A DNA stretch of 64,000 bases from Capniomyces stellatus (Eukaryota > Kickxellomycota > Harpellomycetes > Harpellales > Legeriomycetaceae), in assembly GCA_001661515.1 (NCBI GenBank), contig LUVW01000016.1, positions 220,374 to 284,373 on the forward strand. The letters run 5' to 3'. The notes beneath the pieces were generated by a model. It ran no database searches, was not told the origin of the DNA, and saw only the letters and a program-made list of their open reading frames with translations. This document shows positions 37,039 through 47,200 of the stretch, in pieces (within the stretch, counting starts at the first letter, position 1; every line of letters begins with the position of its first letter). The position numbers were made by a program, and so were the translations under genes.

Positions 37039-37636
37039 TTTGTATAAACACGTCTGCTCAAAACACCTCTTTGTTTCTACCAGCGCCTTTTTGTTATTTT
37101 TTATTATTATTGGCTGCTTGACTATTGCAACGAGTTTTACTTTTTTTTTTTCTACCTTCCTTCTTTCCTTCTTTCTTTCTTTCTTTCTTACTTTCTTTCT
37201 TTTATTCTTCTTTTCCCCAAGCTTAATCCAGCCCTTTCTTTTATATACAATCAATTTAAGAGATTTTCTACGTCCTATCTTTATCCCTCCCGTTTTCTGC
37301 TCCGAGATTCCACCAAGCATTTTTACCAACAGAATTGATATCAAGTATTGCTTTTTTTTATTATCACCTTTATTTGTCTACTTTGTAATAGTCTTTGAGT
37401 TCAGTCTTGGGACTCGCTTGTCTTTTCTTTCTATTATTTCTCTTTGTTTGAAACTTGTAATCCTTGTTTTATAAATCATAAAGCTGGAGCCATCAAAAGT
37501 AAATCGTGTTTTTATTGAAAAGAAAAAGAGTAAAGCGAAAAAAATATAACTTGTAAAAAAAAGCTAGTGCAAGAAACCAAAACAAAAACAATAATCAAAA
37601 ATAAATAAAAAAAAGAGTCTAGTTTAGATCAAGCTT
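37039..37636. other. Convergent intergenic region after Rheb
   Basis: T-rich 3' flank with a (CTTT)n tract at about 37156-37203. A frame of 144 codons covering it is translated low-complexity DNA and is not supported. Confidence 0.6.
37156..37203 (+). repeat. (CTTT)n tetranucleotide repeat
   Basis: Imperfect tandem CTTT units, with CTTC variants at the start and one TTAC interruption, in the presumed Rheb 3' UTR. Confidence 0.75.
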
Positions 37637-38650
37637 TTAGTCTTTGGAGGTTTTTGATTGCGGTTTATAAGTCATTACACCCTCTTCATCAAAAGCCACG
37701 TGGATTGGCTCAGAAGGTGCAAGGTTGAATTTTGAAATAAAGTCGCTATAAAACTTCGCGTTTTCAGCATCGCCGCGTTTAGCAAATTCGGCCTGCATAG
37801 CAACAGCTCCCTCATAATTGATCTGGTTTCCATTTTCAAGAGCTTCACTAGCCACAACCTGGGCATGGCTCCAACCAAGCTCCATGGTCGAGTTGATGCA
37901 AGCATTGATTAACGAGCTGTAAACTGAACTGTCAACCTTGATGTTGTATGCAGGGATGGCTGCAAACAGTCTAAACAGATCATCAAGATAATTCAATGCA
38001 ACCTCGCTATCTTGTCCCTCAGCCTCAACAATACTTGCTATCTGATTTGACACCAGCTTGAAGGTACTATTAAAAATGTATGTCGTTGGCAATGGCTTGT
38101 ATTTCCAAATATCCAGCAAACATTTCACTATTGGCTCTGAGTAGCCGAAAAATTGGCACCGTGTCAACAATATCCATGTTGTTCGCTCTGACATTTGAAG
38201 CACGTAATGCCTCCTCCAGCGTGTTAAAAACTCTAGCGCAAGGTCTAGCTCCTCCTTTGTCTTTGTGTCCTGCAACGTTGTGTGTAGCAATGACCTCTTT
38301 GGCTTGTTCTTTGAAACATCTCTCCTTGTTGTCACGTTTATAAACTCCAAATACGCCTCAAAAAACTCTTTTGATACTCCCTCTGGAATCTCTCTTTTTT
38401 CCACCGGAAATACCTCTACATTTGCTATTTTTTAAAAGCATCTTGCTTATATTTAGTCTTGTCTAACATTACTTTTACTCTCTTTCATTCTTTCGTTCTT
38501 TCTTTCTTTTTACCATTTTAAAACCTCTAAAACAAATCAACCATGTCCTTATTGCATTCTAAATTCAAAATTACCTTTGCCAAACCTGATTTCGCTACTC
38601 GTGAATTGTCTAGTCAACGATTTACCTACTGTTTATTCAAGTTTACGCAT
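37637..38650 (-). CDS. Probable mitochondrial PPR-like protein with stop-containing presequence exon
   Basis: The main exon is 38424..37637; a 150-nt intron (38574..38425, GTAATT...AATAG) and an upstream exon 38650..38575 are predicted. The joined phase is correct and gives FGKANVEVFPVEKREIPEGV. The body is helical and looks like degenerate pentatricopeptide/TPR units: LDLALEFLTRWRRHYVLQM, TTWILLTRCQFFGYSEPIVKCLLDIWKY, PTTYIFNSTFKLVSNQI, SVYSSLINACINST and EGAVAMQAEFAKRGDAENAKFYSDFI. Such proteins act in mitochondrial RNA handling or as mitoribosome subunits; the exact role is unknown. The upstream exon reads as a good presequence (KSLTRQFTSSEIRFGK), but codon 6 is TAA. Removing 21 nt (GTAAAC...AGTAG) would join ATGC to GTAAATCG in frame. 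Whether this is a tiny intron, a mutation or a wrong first exon is unclear; the main exon alone has no ATG near its start. Confidence 0.55.
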
Positions 38651-39260
38651 TGTAGTTTTACTCGTGGTTGTGATTGAAATCAATAATAATAATAAAGTAC
38701 AGCATGATTTTTCACTCCTAAAAATATGATCAATCGCCATTGTAAATCCTGGAGACGTGATCTTGGAACCACGTTTGCCGAATTAGCCCAGTGATTTTGC
38801 TTTTTGTTTTTACTTGCTTATCATGCATCAATTGATCAAGCACAGTGTAGACTTTCTTTCATTTGAATCCAATCAACTTTATTCATATCTTATGCTAGTT
38901 GAGTGCAGCAAAGTATTTACCTGGCATAGAACTGTCCCTTTTCACCTCGAATCTACTTTTTTGATTTAATCCATTTAATCCTATAGTTGGAATGGCCTTT
39001 TTCACAAGTTGCTTGCAACCTGCTATGCTTGTGTATCGGGTTATTGCTTGCATCGTGTATTGAGATTCAATTGAAATCAAAATCAATTCCAAACTATATA
39101 AGCCTTGTAAACTGTTTCTAATCAAATAAAAGTGGATTCTAACCCAACACCGTTAATTTTCCTTCTTCCTCTTTTAATTGTTGAAATTTTATTTACAAAT
39201 CAACCCATATCATTTAATTATCAATAGTCAATAATCAATCATCAATAACCAATTCTTGAA

Positions 39261-39283
39261 TTTTTTTTTTTTTTTTTTTTTGN

Positions 39284-39313
<30 letters not shown>
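39261..39313. repeat. Poly-T tract with one ambiguous base
   Basis: About 50 T with a single G and an N at 39283. Length is unreliable. Confidence 0.9.
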
Positions 39314-39314
<1 letters not shown>

Positions 39315-40498
39315 GTGATTTAATTCAGATTTACCGACTCGATTAGTAAAAAATAAACCATATTTTTTTTACCCTAAAATACTATATTTTTTCTTCTGTC
39401 GAGTTGAGTTTTGCAAAGCTCGAGTTATTGCAAAGTTCAACGTCAAAAATGTATAACACACTTGATGACCAACTAACTGGTTCTATGTCTGCTCTTTGAA
39501 TAAAAATATAATTAGTACTACATCTCGTTTGTACAATAAACAAGCAGACTCTCGGTCCCTTTGACTCTACCAAAATATCAACTTACTCTTACAAATTCTT
39601 CTGCCAAAAATAAAAGCAATTCCAAGCTGTGTTTCTACAAGCAACACCAATTTTTTTTAATTTTTTTTATTGAACATGCCAAATTTTATAACCACAGTTT
39701 ATTCGTTGTAATACATTAGGTAGATATATGTAAAGTATTCTTGTCTTGCTTTTAGATAGAGCAATGGCTTATTTATATTAGTAAAACTTTAATGGATTTT
39801 CCTTGGCCGCCACCTTTGTTTCTTGATTAACAAACAGTTACATAAATCCAATTCCAATATTGATATCAATTCCTGGCCGAGTTTTGCATAATCAATAGCA
39901 CCTAATAAACAGCCATATTCAACTCTGGTATTGGCTTTCACCTTATCGTCAACTTAACGTGGATCCAGAAATTTTAACCAAATTGGCCTCACCATTCCTT
40001 TTTACATAGAAATGCGGCTTACTGTTTACTCACCCCATCAAAACTATAAATAAAAAAAGCAAATGGTTTCTCCAAACCACAAAAAAGGCCAAATACAGAT
40101 CGAGTTGGAAAAGCAATACACTAAAGCTGCAGTGTAGCTTTTGTTTAATTTATTGGCCTCAAAATAAACAAACTTTTGGTTTTATAAAGTGTATTATAGT
40201 CAAGTTTTGAAGGATGAGCCTTACTCAAGTACACAAATGCAGGGCTTAGTTCCTAACATTTAAAGTGTGTAATTAGCATTATACTGCACATTTCTTTACA
40301 TTGGTGTTTTTTTTTACTTCTTGTACTTTTGCATACACTTTAGATGGTAAAAACTAGATAATAATTGTTTCCAAGCCATAATATCCTCATTTTTCAGTAT
40401 TTACTTTTGGTTACCATTACCAAAACAAAAGAAATGAAGCTGTGTAAAAAAAAAACACTGGTTTATTTTCAACTTTTCAAAATTTCAATCGAGAATAA

Positions 40499-40510
40499 CT
40501 ATATAAATAG
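40499..40510 (+). promoter_or_regulatory. TATA box of the secreted repeat protein gene
   Basis: CTATATAAATAG, a near-perfect TATA element, 185 bp before the ATG at 40695. It is followed by the only GC-rich patch nearby (CCATTGGGGGGATGCCG). This suggests a TATA-dependent, possibly strongly regulated gene. Confidence 0.6.
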
Positions 40511-40694
40511 CCATTGGGGGGATGCCGTTATCGTTGAGTAGTATGACCATTTCAATTAAGCAATTCATTACAAAAATTCAAAAATAAATTCATCCAAAGC
40601 AATTCATAAACTTCCACATTTTTTAACGCATATATCACTACACATTATACAAATATACGTTTGTATTCAATCAAAATCATCCATTCAAGTAAAC

Positions 40695-43600
40695 ATGAAG
40701 ATCAACATTATTAAGGATTTCGTTGTAGTATCTGCACTATTCACGGGGGGTGTTTTATCTGTCAGCAGCACAGGGAGTGTTGCCACTGAAAACATTGACA
40801 CTAGCAGCACAAGCTTAACTATCAATACACCTGTTGTTGATATACCATCAGTCAAGACAATTGTAGACAGTGAAAAGCTCAAGTCCTTTACCAAGTCTGA
40901 GTCAAAATCCGGTGACAAAACTCGCAGCAAATCCGTCTCAGTCTCAAAAAAAAAGCCAAAAAAGACAAAGAAACCAAAGAAACCAAAGAAAACGAAAAAA
41001 ACTAAATCGGAAACCAAATCCAGGGCCAAGTCAGAAACTAAATCAAGGACCAAGTCAGAAACCAAATCCAGGACCAAGTCAGAAACCAAATCCAAGACCA
41101 AGTCTAAGACCAATTCAAAGTCAAAATCCGAAAGCAGATCAGCAAAGAAAAGCTCCGCTGTGGCCAGTTCAGCAATCCAAAAAAGAGCTGATTCTCAAAG
41201 TATAACTGAGGGTCAGGAGCCCCAGACTACTAAGCCAAGTGAGGCACAACAGGAGTTTATAAGCAACGAAATTAGCATCCAATCAACAGGAACTACATCA
41301 CAGTACCCTCCAAGCTTGGGCCAAATTTCTACTGAATCAGGCATAAGTTCAGATTCCTCTAGTAAAAGTGCTGAAACTTCTGTAGGCACAAAATCCAAAA
41401 CTAAAAGCCATGGGAGAAAAAGGAGACCACGCAAAAACGGAGTTGGGAAAGTAGCTAAAACCAAGACTAAGAGCAGAAAACTCAAGTCAAGCAGCAGGAT
41501 GCAGGGTGGAATGGGCAGATCGTCGTTGCGAAAGCGTGCTGCGGTGTCAACCCCACAATCTTCAAAAGCTTTTGGTGGATATATTACAACCACTATCAGC
41601 GGGGTCAGAAAAGTTATCCCTAAAACTAGGACTATGACTAAAACACTCACCAGAATCCTAGGAAAGCCAGGCAGTCCTAGCGATTTACTGTATAAAAAAC
41701 AAAAGGCTATTGAAGATGCTAGAAAGAAATTGATAAACGCTTCAAGCAACTCTAAAAGTAGTCTAAAAGGTCTGGAGCAGAAACAGTCGCTTAATGCGTT
41801 AAACAAGAGACAAGGAGGTTATGGAAGAATGGATAGTTATGCTGAGATTATTAGAAAACAAAAACTTGCTGAAGATATCAAAAGAAAGGCTTTAAAAGTT
41901 TCACATAGTGTCAGAGAAAGACTCAGAAACCTTCATCAAGTACCATCATATCCAAGCGTAAAAAAGAGACAGGAAAGTGAAGAAAGTAACAGCTCTGAAA
42001 ATAATGAAAACAAAAATACAGAGTTAAACGACTTTGAGCACTCGGATGACAATTTTAATCAAATGTTTGTAGAGGTTCCGTATCAAGCAGACACCATAAA
42101 AAACAGAGATAATGATGTTAGGGAGGCTGGTGAATTATATGCAGAAGCCCAACTTCAAGATAACGAGAATTCAGACGCCTCAAATGAAAACGATGAGATA
42201 AAGTACGAGGAAGTGAAGCTCAATCTGGGTGAAAAGCTAGGGTCAAATGATATTGGAAACAGCAATGAAGTGTTTGCTGATGACAACTCTAAAATGTACA
42301 TTCCTGAACCAAATAGAGCCGATAATTCCAAAAATAACAACAGACGTGTTCCACAGTCCAATAATAAAAACAACTCTAGAAAAAGTAATAACAGGTTTAA
42401 AGACTTTGAAAATAAAAAATTTGGCAACAATGGTCGGTTTAAAGACAGTGACAAGGAGTTGTATAAAGGAGTAGGTCACGAAAAAGATGCGGAGAATATT
42501 GGAATCCGCACAGGTGCAGTACAGGCCACAGCTGAATCAAGTGAAATAGTAAGCACCGCTGAACCAAGTACATCTCAAGGCGTTCCTGTTCAAAGTGTAC
42601 GATTGGGTGCTGTTGAAACAACTTTATCTCCAACTGTCGCTGACTCAAGTGCCATGCCGAGTTCTATGTCAAGCCCAGCAATGGGTTTTGTTGAACCAAG
42701 CATGCCTCAAACAGCTGCTGAACCAATTGTATCCCAAACTATTGCAGAGCCAAATGTATCCCAGAGCGACTTTATTCAAAGTGCACTAGTGAATGCCATT
42801 AGTTCGAGTGCTGCACAGATAGTTTCTGATTTAAATGTATCACAAAGCCCCTCTACCCCAAGCGCACCAATGAGCGTTATTGAACCAAGTGCACCAGTTG
42901 TAGAACCAAGCACATTACAAAGTATCACAGAATCAAGCGTTTCTCAAACTATTTCAGAACCAATTATACTCCAGAGTACCGCAGAACCAAGCGCAACTCA
43001 GTCAGCTACCGAACCAAGCGTTTCTCAAACTGCCTCAGAACCAAGTGTATCTCAAACTGCCTCAGAATCAAGCGTATCTCCAATTGTTTCTGAACCAATT
43101 GTTTCTCAATCAGCTACTGAACCAAGTGTATCTCAGATATCTTCCGAGTCAAGTGCACCAGTTGTTGAACCAAGCACATTCCAAAGTACCACAGAATCAA
43201 ACGTATCTCCAATTTTTTCTGAATCAAGCGTATCTCAATCAGCTACTGAACTAAGTGTATCTCAGATTTCTTCCGAATCAAGCGTTTCTCAAACTGCTAC
43301 TGAATCAAGCGAATCTCAAAGTACGATTATCATAACCGCAACCAGTAGTTTAGTGTCAGATGATGGCAAGGATAAAGATAGAAAATATGGGGAAAATGGA
43401 AAATACGGAAAGTATGGAAGAAACAGGAGAAACAAGAGCAAAAAGAACAAGAGCAAAAAGAAGGAAGAGAAGGAAAATAAGAAGAAGAATAAAAAGAATA
43501 AGAAGGAAAGAGATGGAAAGGACAATAAGAGGGATGGAAAGAAGGAGGATAAAGAGAATTTAGTAAAACGTAAAGTTGAAATTGGGGAGCCAGTTGACGA

Positions 43601-43715
43601 GACAAACAATAAGCTGAATTTTGTGGATGCTGGGAGTGAAGATTTTAATGTTTATGGCGATGCAGACAAGGAAATTTCATTAGAATTTATTAACGATATT
43701 AAAGTCAATGCATAG
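40695..43715 (+). CDS. Secreted, charged low-complexity repeat protein with Kex2-type sites
   Basis: A single exon of 1006 residues with no recognised family. It starts with MKINIIKDFVVVSALFTGGV, a plausible signal peptide with cleavage near residue 21-24. Then come a Lys/Ser/Thr block of about 65-150 with KSETKSRT repeats, and a basic, Arg/Lys-rich region. Dibasic KR sites follow at about 163-164 (IQKR), 280-281 (LRKR), 371-372 (LNKR), 424-425 (VKKR) and 958-959 (LVKR), each preceded by a hydrophobic residue or Lys/Asn and followed by a small or polar residue, as Kex2 likes. Residues about 430-610 are Asp/Glu/Asn-rich, about 650-880 carry imperfect Ser-rich repeats of the EPSVSQTA type (probable O-mannosylation), and 890-950 is a Lys/Asn/Gly/Tyr block. 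No GPI signal is visible at the C-terminus. Cell wall, adhesive or processed-peptide precursor roles are all inference. Homologues would be hard to find by sequence because of composition. Confidence 0.8.
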   Translation: MKINIIKDFVVVSALFTGGVLSVSSTGSVATENIDTSSTSLTINTPVVDIPSVKTIVDSEKLKSFTKSESKSGDKTRSKSVSVSKKKPKKTKKPKKPKKTKKTKSETKSRAKSETKSRTKSETKSRTKSETKSKTKSKTNSKSKSESRSAKKSSAVASSAIQKRADSQSITEGQEPQTTKPSEAQQEFISNEISIQSTGTTSQYPPSLGQISTESGISSDSSSKSAETSVGTKSKTKSHGRKRRPRKNGVGKVAKTKTKSRKLKSSSRMQGGMGRSSLRKRAAVSTPQSSKAFGGYITTTISGVRKVIPKTRTMTKTLTRILGKPGSPSDLLYKKQKAIEDARKKLINASSNSKSSLKGLEQKQSLNALNKRQGGYGRMDSYAEIIRKQKLAEDIKRKALKVSHSVRERLRNLHQVPSYPSVKKRQESEESNSSENNENKNTELNDFEHSDDNFNQMFVEVPYQADTIKNRDNDVREAGELYAEAQLQDNENSDASNENDEIKYEEVKLNLGEKLGSNDIGNSNEVFADDNSKMYIPEPNRADNSKNNNRRVPQSNNKNNSRKSNNRFKDFENKKFGNNGRFKDSDKELYKGVGHEKDAENIGIRTGAVQATAESSEIVSTAEPSTSQGVPVQSVRLGAVETTLSPTVADSSAMPSSMSSPAMGFVEPSMPQTAAEPIVSQTIAEPNVSQSDFIQSALVNAISSSAAQIVSDLNVSQSPSTPSAPMSVIEPSAPVVEPSTLQSITESSVSQTISEPIILQSTAEPSATQSATEPSVSQTASEPSVSQTASESSVSPIVSEPIVSQSATEPSVSQISSESSAPVVEPSTFQSTTESNVSPIFSESSVSQSATELSVSQISSESSVSQTATESSESQSTIIITATSSLVSDDGKDKDRKYGENGKYGKYGRNRRNKSKKNKSKKKEEKENKKKNKKNKKERDGKDNKRDGKKEDKENLVKRKVEIGEPVDETNNKLNFVDAGSEDFNVYGDADKEISLEFINDIKVNA

Positions 43716-44200
43716 AAATATTTTGATATACAAGCGAGCGTGTGATTACTTTTAAAAATAAACTAAATCACCAATACAAATATTATATCCGGTTACTTTT
43801 AAAAAAAGTTGCCTTGCTACAATGGCGAGTTGAAAGTAGTCGATTGATTATTAGAGTTTAGGATTTCTTTTTGGATTTAAAATCGGAAATAATTAAAGAG
43901 TTGTCAAAGTAAATAATGTTTTAAAAAGGTTGGATAATTGGAAATTAGTTACTACTTACAATAAAAATAAAGTCGAGGTGAACAAGTATAAAATATGTAA
44001 TAGACAAAAAGCTCAAGTCTAAGTTTTGCTTTAAAAAGTAAAGCAAGGGTAAAATAAAAAAAAGAGAAATAATAATAAACGGGCAATAAGGAAACCATGG
44101 CTAAGAGGGGAAGGGTGGAAGATGATGTCGTATATATATATATATATATTGATAAATAGACAAAGGTGACATTGGGTAATGTTGTACATTCCGACTGATT
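43716..44200. other. Convergent intergenic region before the MAPKKK gene
   Basis: AT-rich 3' flanks of two converging genes, with a (TA)9-like tract at about 44132-44149. Confidence 0.6.
44132..44149. repeat. (TA)n dinucleotide repeat
   Basis: About nine TA units 50-70 bp downstream of the MAPKKK stop codon. Confidence 0.8.
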
Positions 44201-47200
44201 CTAGTCGGTACCGTAGTAATCGCTGTAATTGTAATTGTCAATAGGCTGAGCAAATTTGCTAGTAAGGAGTTCAAAGGCAGTAGCGCGGTCGACTGGGTTG
44301 GGCATAAGACACTTTTTGCAAAAGTTTAAGCCCTCGGTGGGCATGTCATCAGGCAACGGGGGGCCAGTTCCAGCGCCGAGTTTGAACATGGCCTGGACAG
44401 TATCAAGCCCAATCCATGGGCGCCTGCCAGACCACATTTCAATCAACAAGCAGCCCAATGACCAAATATCGACTTTTGCAGAGTACCGCGAGCCTTTGAT
44501 AACTTCAGGTGCCATCCAAAAGATTGATCCTTGGACTGACATCCGCGAGCTGGCGTCGTATGCTAGCGAGTAGTTGTTTTTCTTTGAAATTCCAAAATCG
44601 CTGATTTTGCAAACGCCCGTTTCCTCAACAAGAATGTTTGCGCTTTTGATGTCGCGATGCAGGATTTTCCGAGAGTGCAGGTAGTTTAAGCCGTTGAGAA
44701 TCTGGTTTAGGAATGAGTAGACCACTGGCTCGTAAAGCGGGCCGTGTTGCTGGATCAGCGAGCCAATCGTACCACCGCTCACATACTCTAAAAAGATATT
44801 CATGTTTAGCTCGTTCAGCTCAAAGCCCAAATACTGAACAATGTTTGGGTGGTCCAGGTCCTTCAGCAGCTCGATCTCTGAATAAAGCTGCTGCATCAGG
44901 TTTGCGTGTTTGGCACTCGCTTTTCTTGCGGATGATCTGAGCGTGGGGATCGTGATTTGCTTGACAGCGATAACGTCGCATGTTGACACATTCAAGGCCA
45001 AATACACGTGTCCAAACGACCCCTTGCCTATCAGCCTTCCTTTAATCCACTGGATCTTGATTGGCGCTGCTGGCAAGCCAATCTTGCTAAACACCGCTTT
45101 GGCCGACTCGCTGGCCGTGTCCATCATAGCCATTGCCAGGTTCTCAGAAACCAGATTCTCCTCCTCTACAAGTTCAGGACTCGTCATCAGTATTGGAAAG
45201 CTGACCTTTGGGTTCTTGACGTGCGTTGGTGATTTCTTTGGGTTGGACGTGTTCTGTTTCAGCACCTTGACCGCTGCGTCAACCAGCTCCAGCTCGTCCT
45301 TGGCTTGTGGCTTTGGTTTGTTTATCAAGGACATCGCACGGCGCAGAATAAACTCGTGGTTGATTGGAGTTGCTTCCAGGTACACTCCACTGTTTGTGTC
45401 CTGGCCATGCTGCAAGCTGTCGCCATCCGCGTTGTTGCTGTAGTTGTCGCTTCCGCCTTCGTCCGAACACTCTCCATTCTGGCTCCGGTTTGCAGACAAA
45501 TCGTTCTTGAATTTTTTGCCCTTTGTGTTTTTGAGCAGCAGACCCAAACTCATTTCTTCAAGCGAGTCCTCCAAACCATACACCTCGGACATGTCTGGTT
45601 GATCAGACTTTGAGCTGCCCGAGTAAATCCCTGCGGCGCTGGGCTTTCTTTGCTGTCTGGTTGGAGGCAGTTCCTGAGGAATTAGTCCCCACAGCTTGGT
45701 TGAATTTCGCAATTTTTTAGAAAGCTTATGCTTGACATCTAACGAGCCACTCATGCACGACGCTAACCTGCCTTGTTCCGGCGAACTAGCCGTGGGTTTG
45801 TTATGGATGCTGGAGTCAGAGTCACCGTTATTACTTGACAACCTCACGTCGCCTTTATTCGAACTGTTGGCACCTGCGTTTTCCGACTTGCCGTTTGAAT
45901 CACTCAACACATTTGAGGGCTCAAATTGGCTTAGTCGGCTTGAAGACTCGGACCCTTGCTCAAGACCCATTTGGTTCTGAGCCAGCTGCTGACGGCGCCT
46001 GTGGGTTTCCTGAACCACCATACGCAGGCTCCGACTTCTTGTGACTGCGACACCAACTCTTAAATGCTTGGACATTTCCGAGACTTCCGAAGCTTCGCTT
46101 GTTGAGTTATCCAAAGCCGAGCTCTGGCCTGCCTGGCCGTGTCTGTTTTTACCTGCTCTGCCCTTGGCATACTCGCTATTTATTCCAAATCTGCTGCTCA
46201 TTTCATTTAGAATCTCAGACTCGACTACACTGGGCTTGCGGATTTTAAAGCCAGCTTTAAAGTTTCCTTGGTCAAATGTGTCGTTTGGGTCAAAACTATC
46301 TCCAGAATCCCCGCCCTGCTGCATTCTTAGCGAGTCTTTGCTATCCAAGTATGCGTTTCTTTGGCGATACATTTTCACAGCTGCTATGCGGCCAGCACTG
46401 CTTGGAGACTCGGGGCTGCTGGTTGACCTGTAGCTATTGTTGTCGTTGTTGTAGTCTTCAAAGTTGACATTTAGTAGGTCAGCGTTTGCTATTTCCGAGT
46501 CTCGGTACTCAATTAGTGCGTTTTTCACATTCAGGTTGTAGGCATTCTTTTTGCTAGAGTCTTTCAGGTAGCTTTGGTCTATCTGCTCAATATCATCACC
46601 TTTGGAGTCCATCATTTCAGGTGATGGCACAATTGGAACCTTGATTGTTTCAACTACTGGTTGGTCAAAGTCGTGTCCAGGGAAGAACAGGTCTAGATCC
46701 GCTGCAATCAAGTCGGTTTTGGGTCTTGCAAACACGCTTTTTGACGGTCTTCGATCCATCAATTTTGCTCTTGTTCCTGGGTAAAGCCCAATAAAGTCTG
46801 TGTCCTCCAGCACCTCTCTGGGCTCAGATTTGACGTTGGTAGAAACTGTAACGTAGTCGGTATAGCCTTTGTTTCTGATTTCAGAGTCGTGGCTCGTGGA
46901 TCTTCTCGGTTCTGCGTCGTTTTCAGCCAACGCTGTCAGGTCGATTTTGTAGTTTGAGTCGCCCAATTCGTCTTTTGGCGACAACACCTTTCCGTCTGCA
47001 TTTATGTACACTATTTCGCTGGTTTTGCTCCTGTTTCCTGGACCATCGCTGGCTGGGGGTAGCGCAGGTCTGCTTTTCAGGTATGGGCCGCTGAATTTGT
47101 CTGGGTTGCTTATCAAAGACACATCTTCAGTAGAACTGTGCATGCCACCTTCAACGTAATTTGCACTTATGGCCGACACAGCCCTATTTTCCGAGTCTGC

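Larger units (their letters stand above)
38651..40694. other. Intergenic region with poly-T tract; promoter of secreted repeat protein
   Basis: AT-rich, with a T-tract at 39261-39313 containing one N (39283). Frames at 38895-39125 and 39382-39573 (-) are unsupported. The last 200 bp form a clear promoter with a TATA element for the next gene. Confidence 0.6.

Noticed and set aside
37040..37474. 144-codon frame in the Rheb 3' region
   Set aside because: Translated pyrimidine-rich low-complexity DNA.
40685..41113. Val/Leu/Asp repeat frame opposite the secreted protein
   Set aside because: Antisense of the KSETKS repeats.
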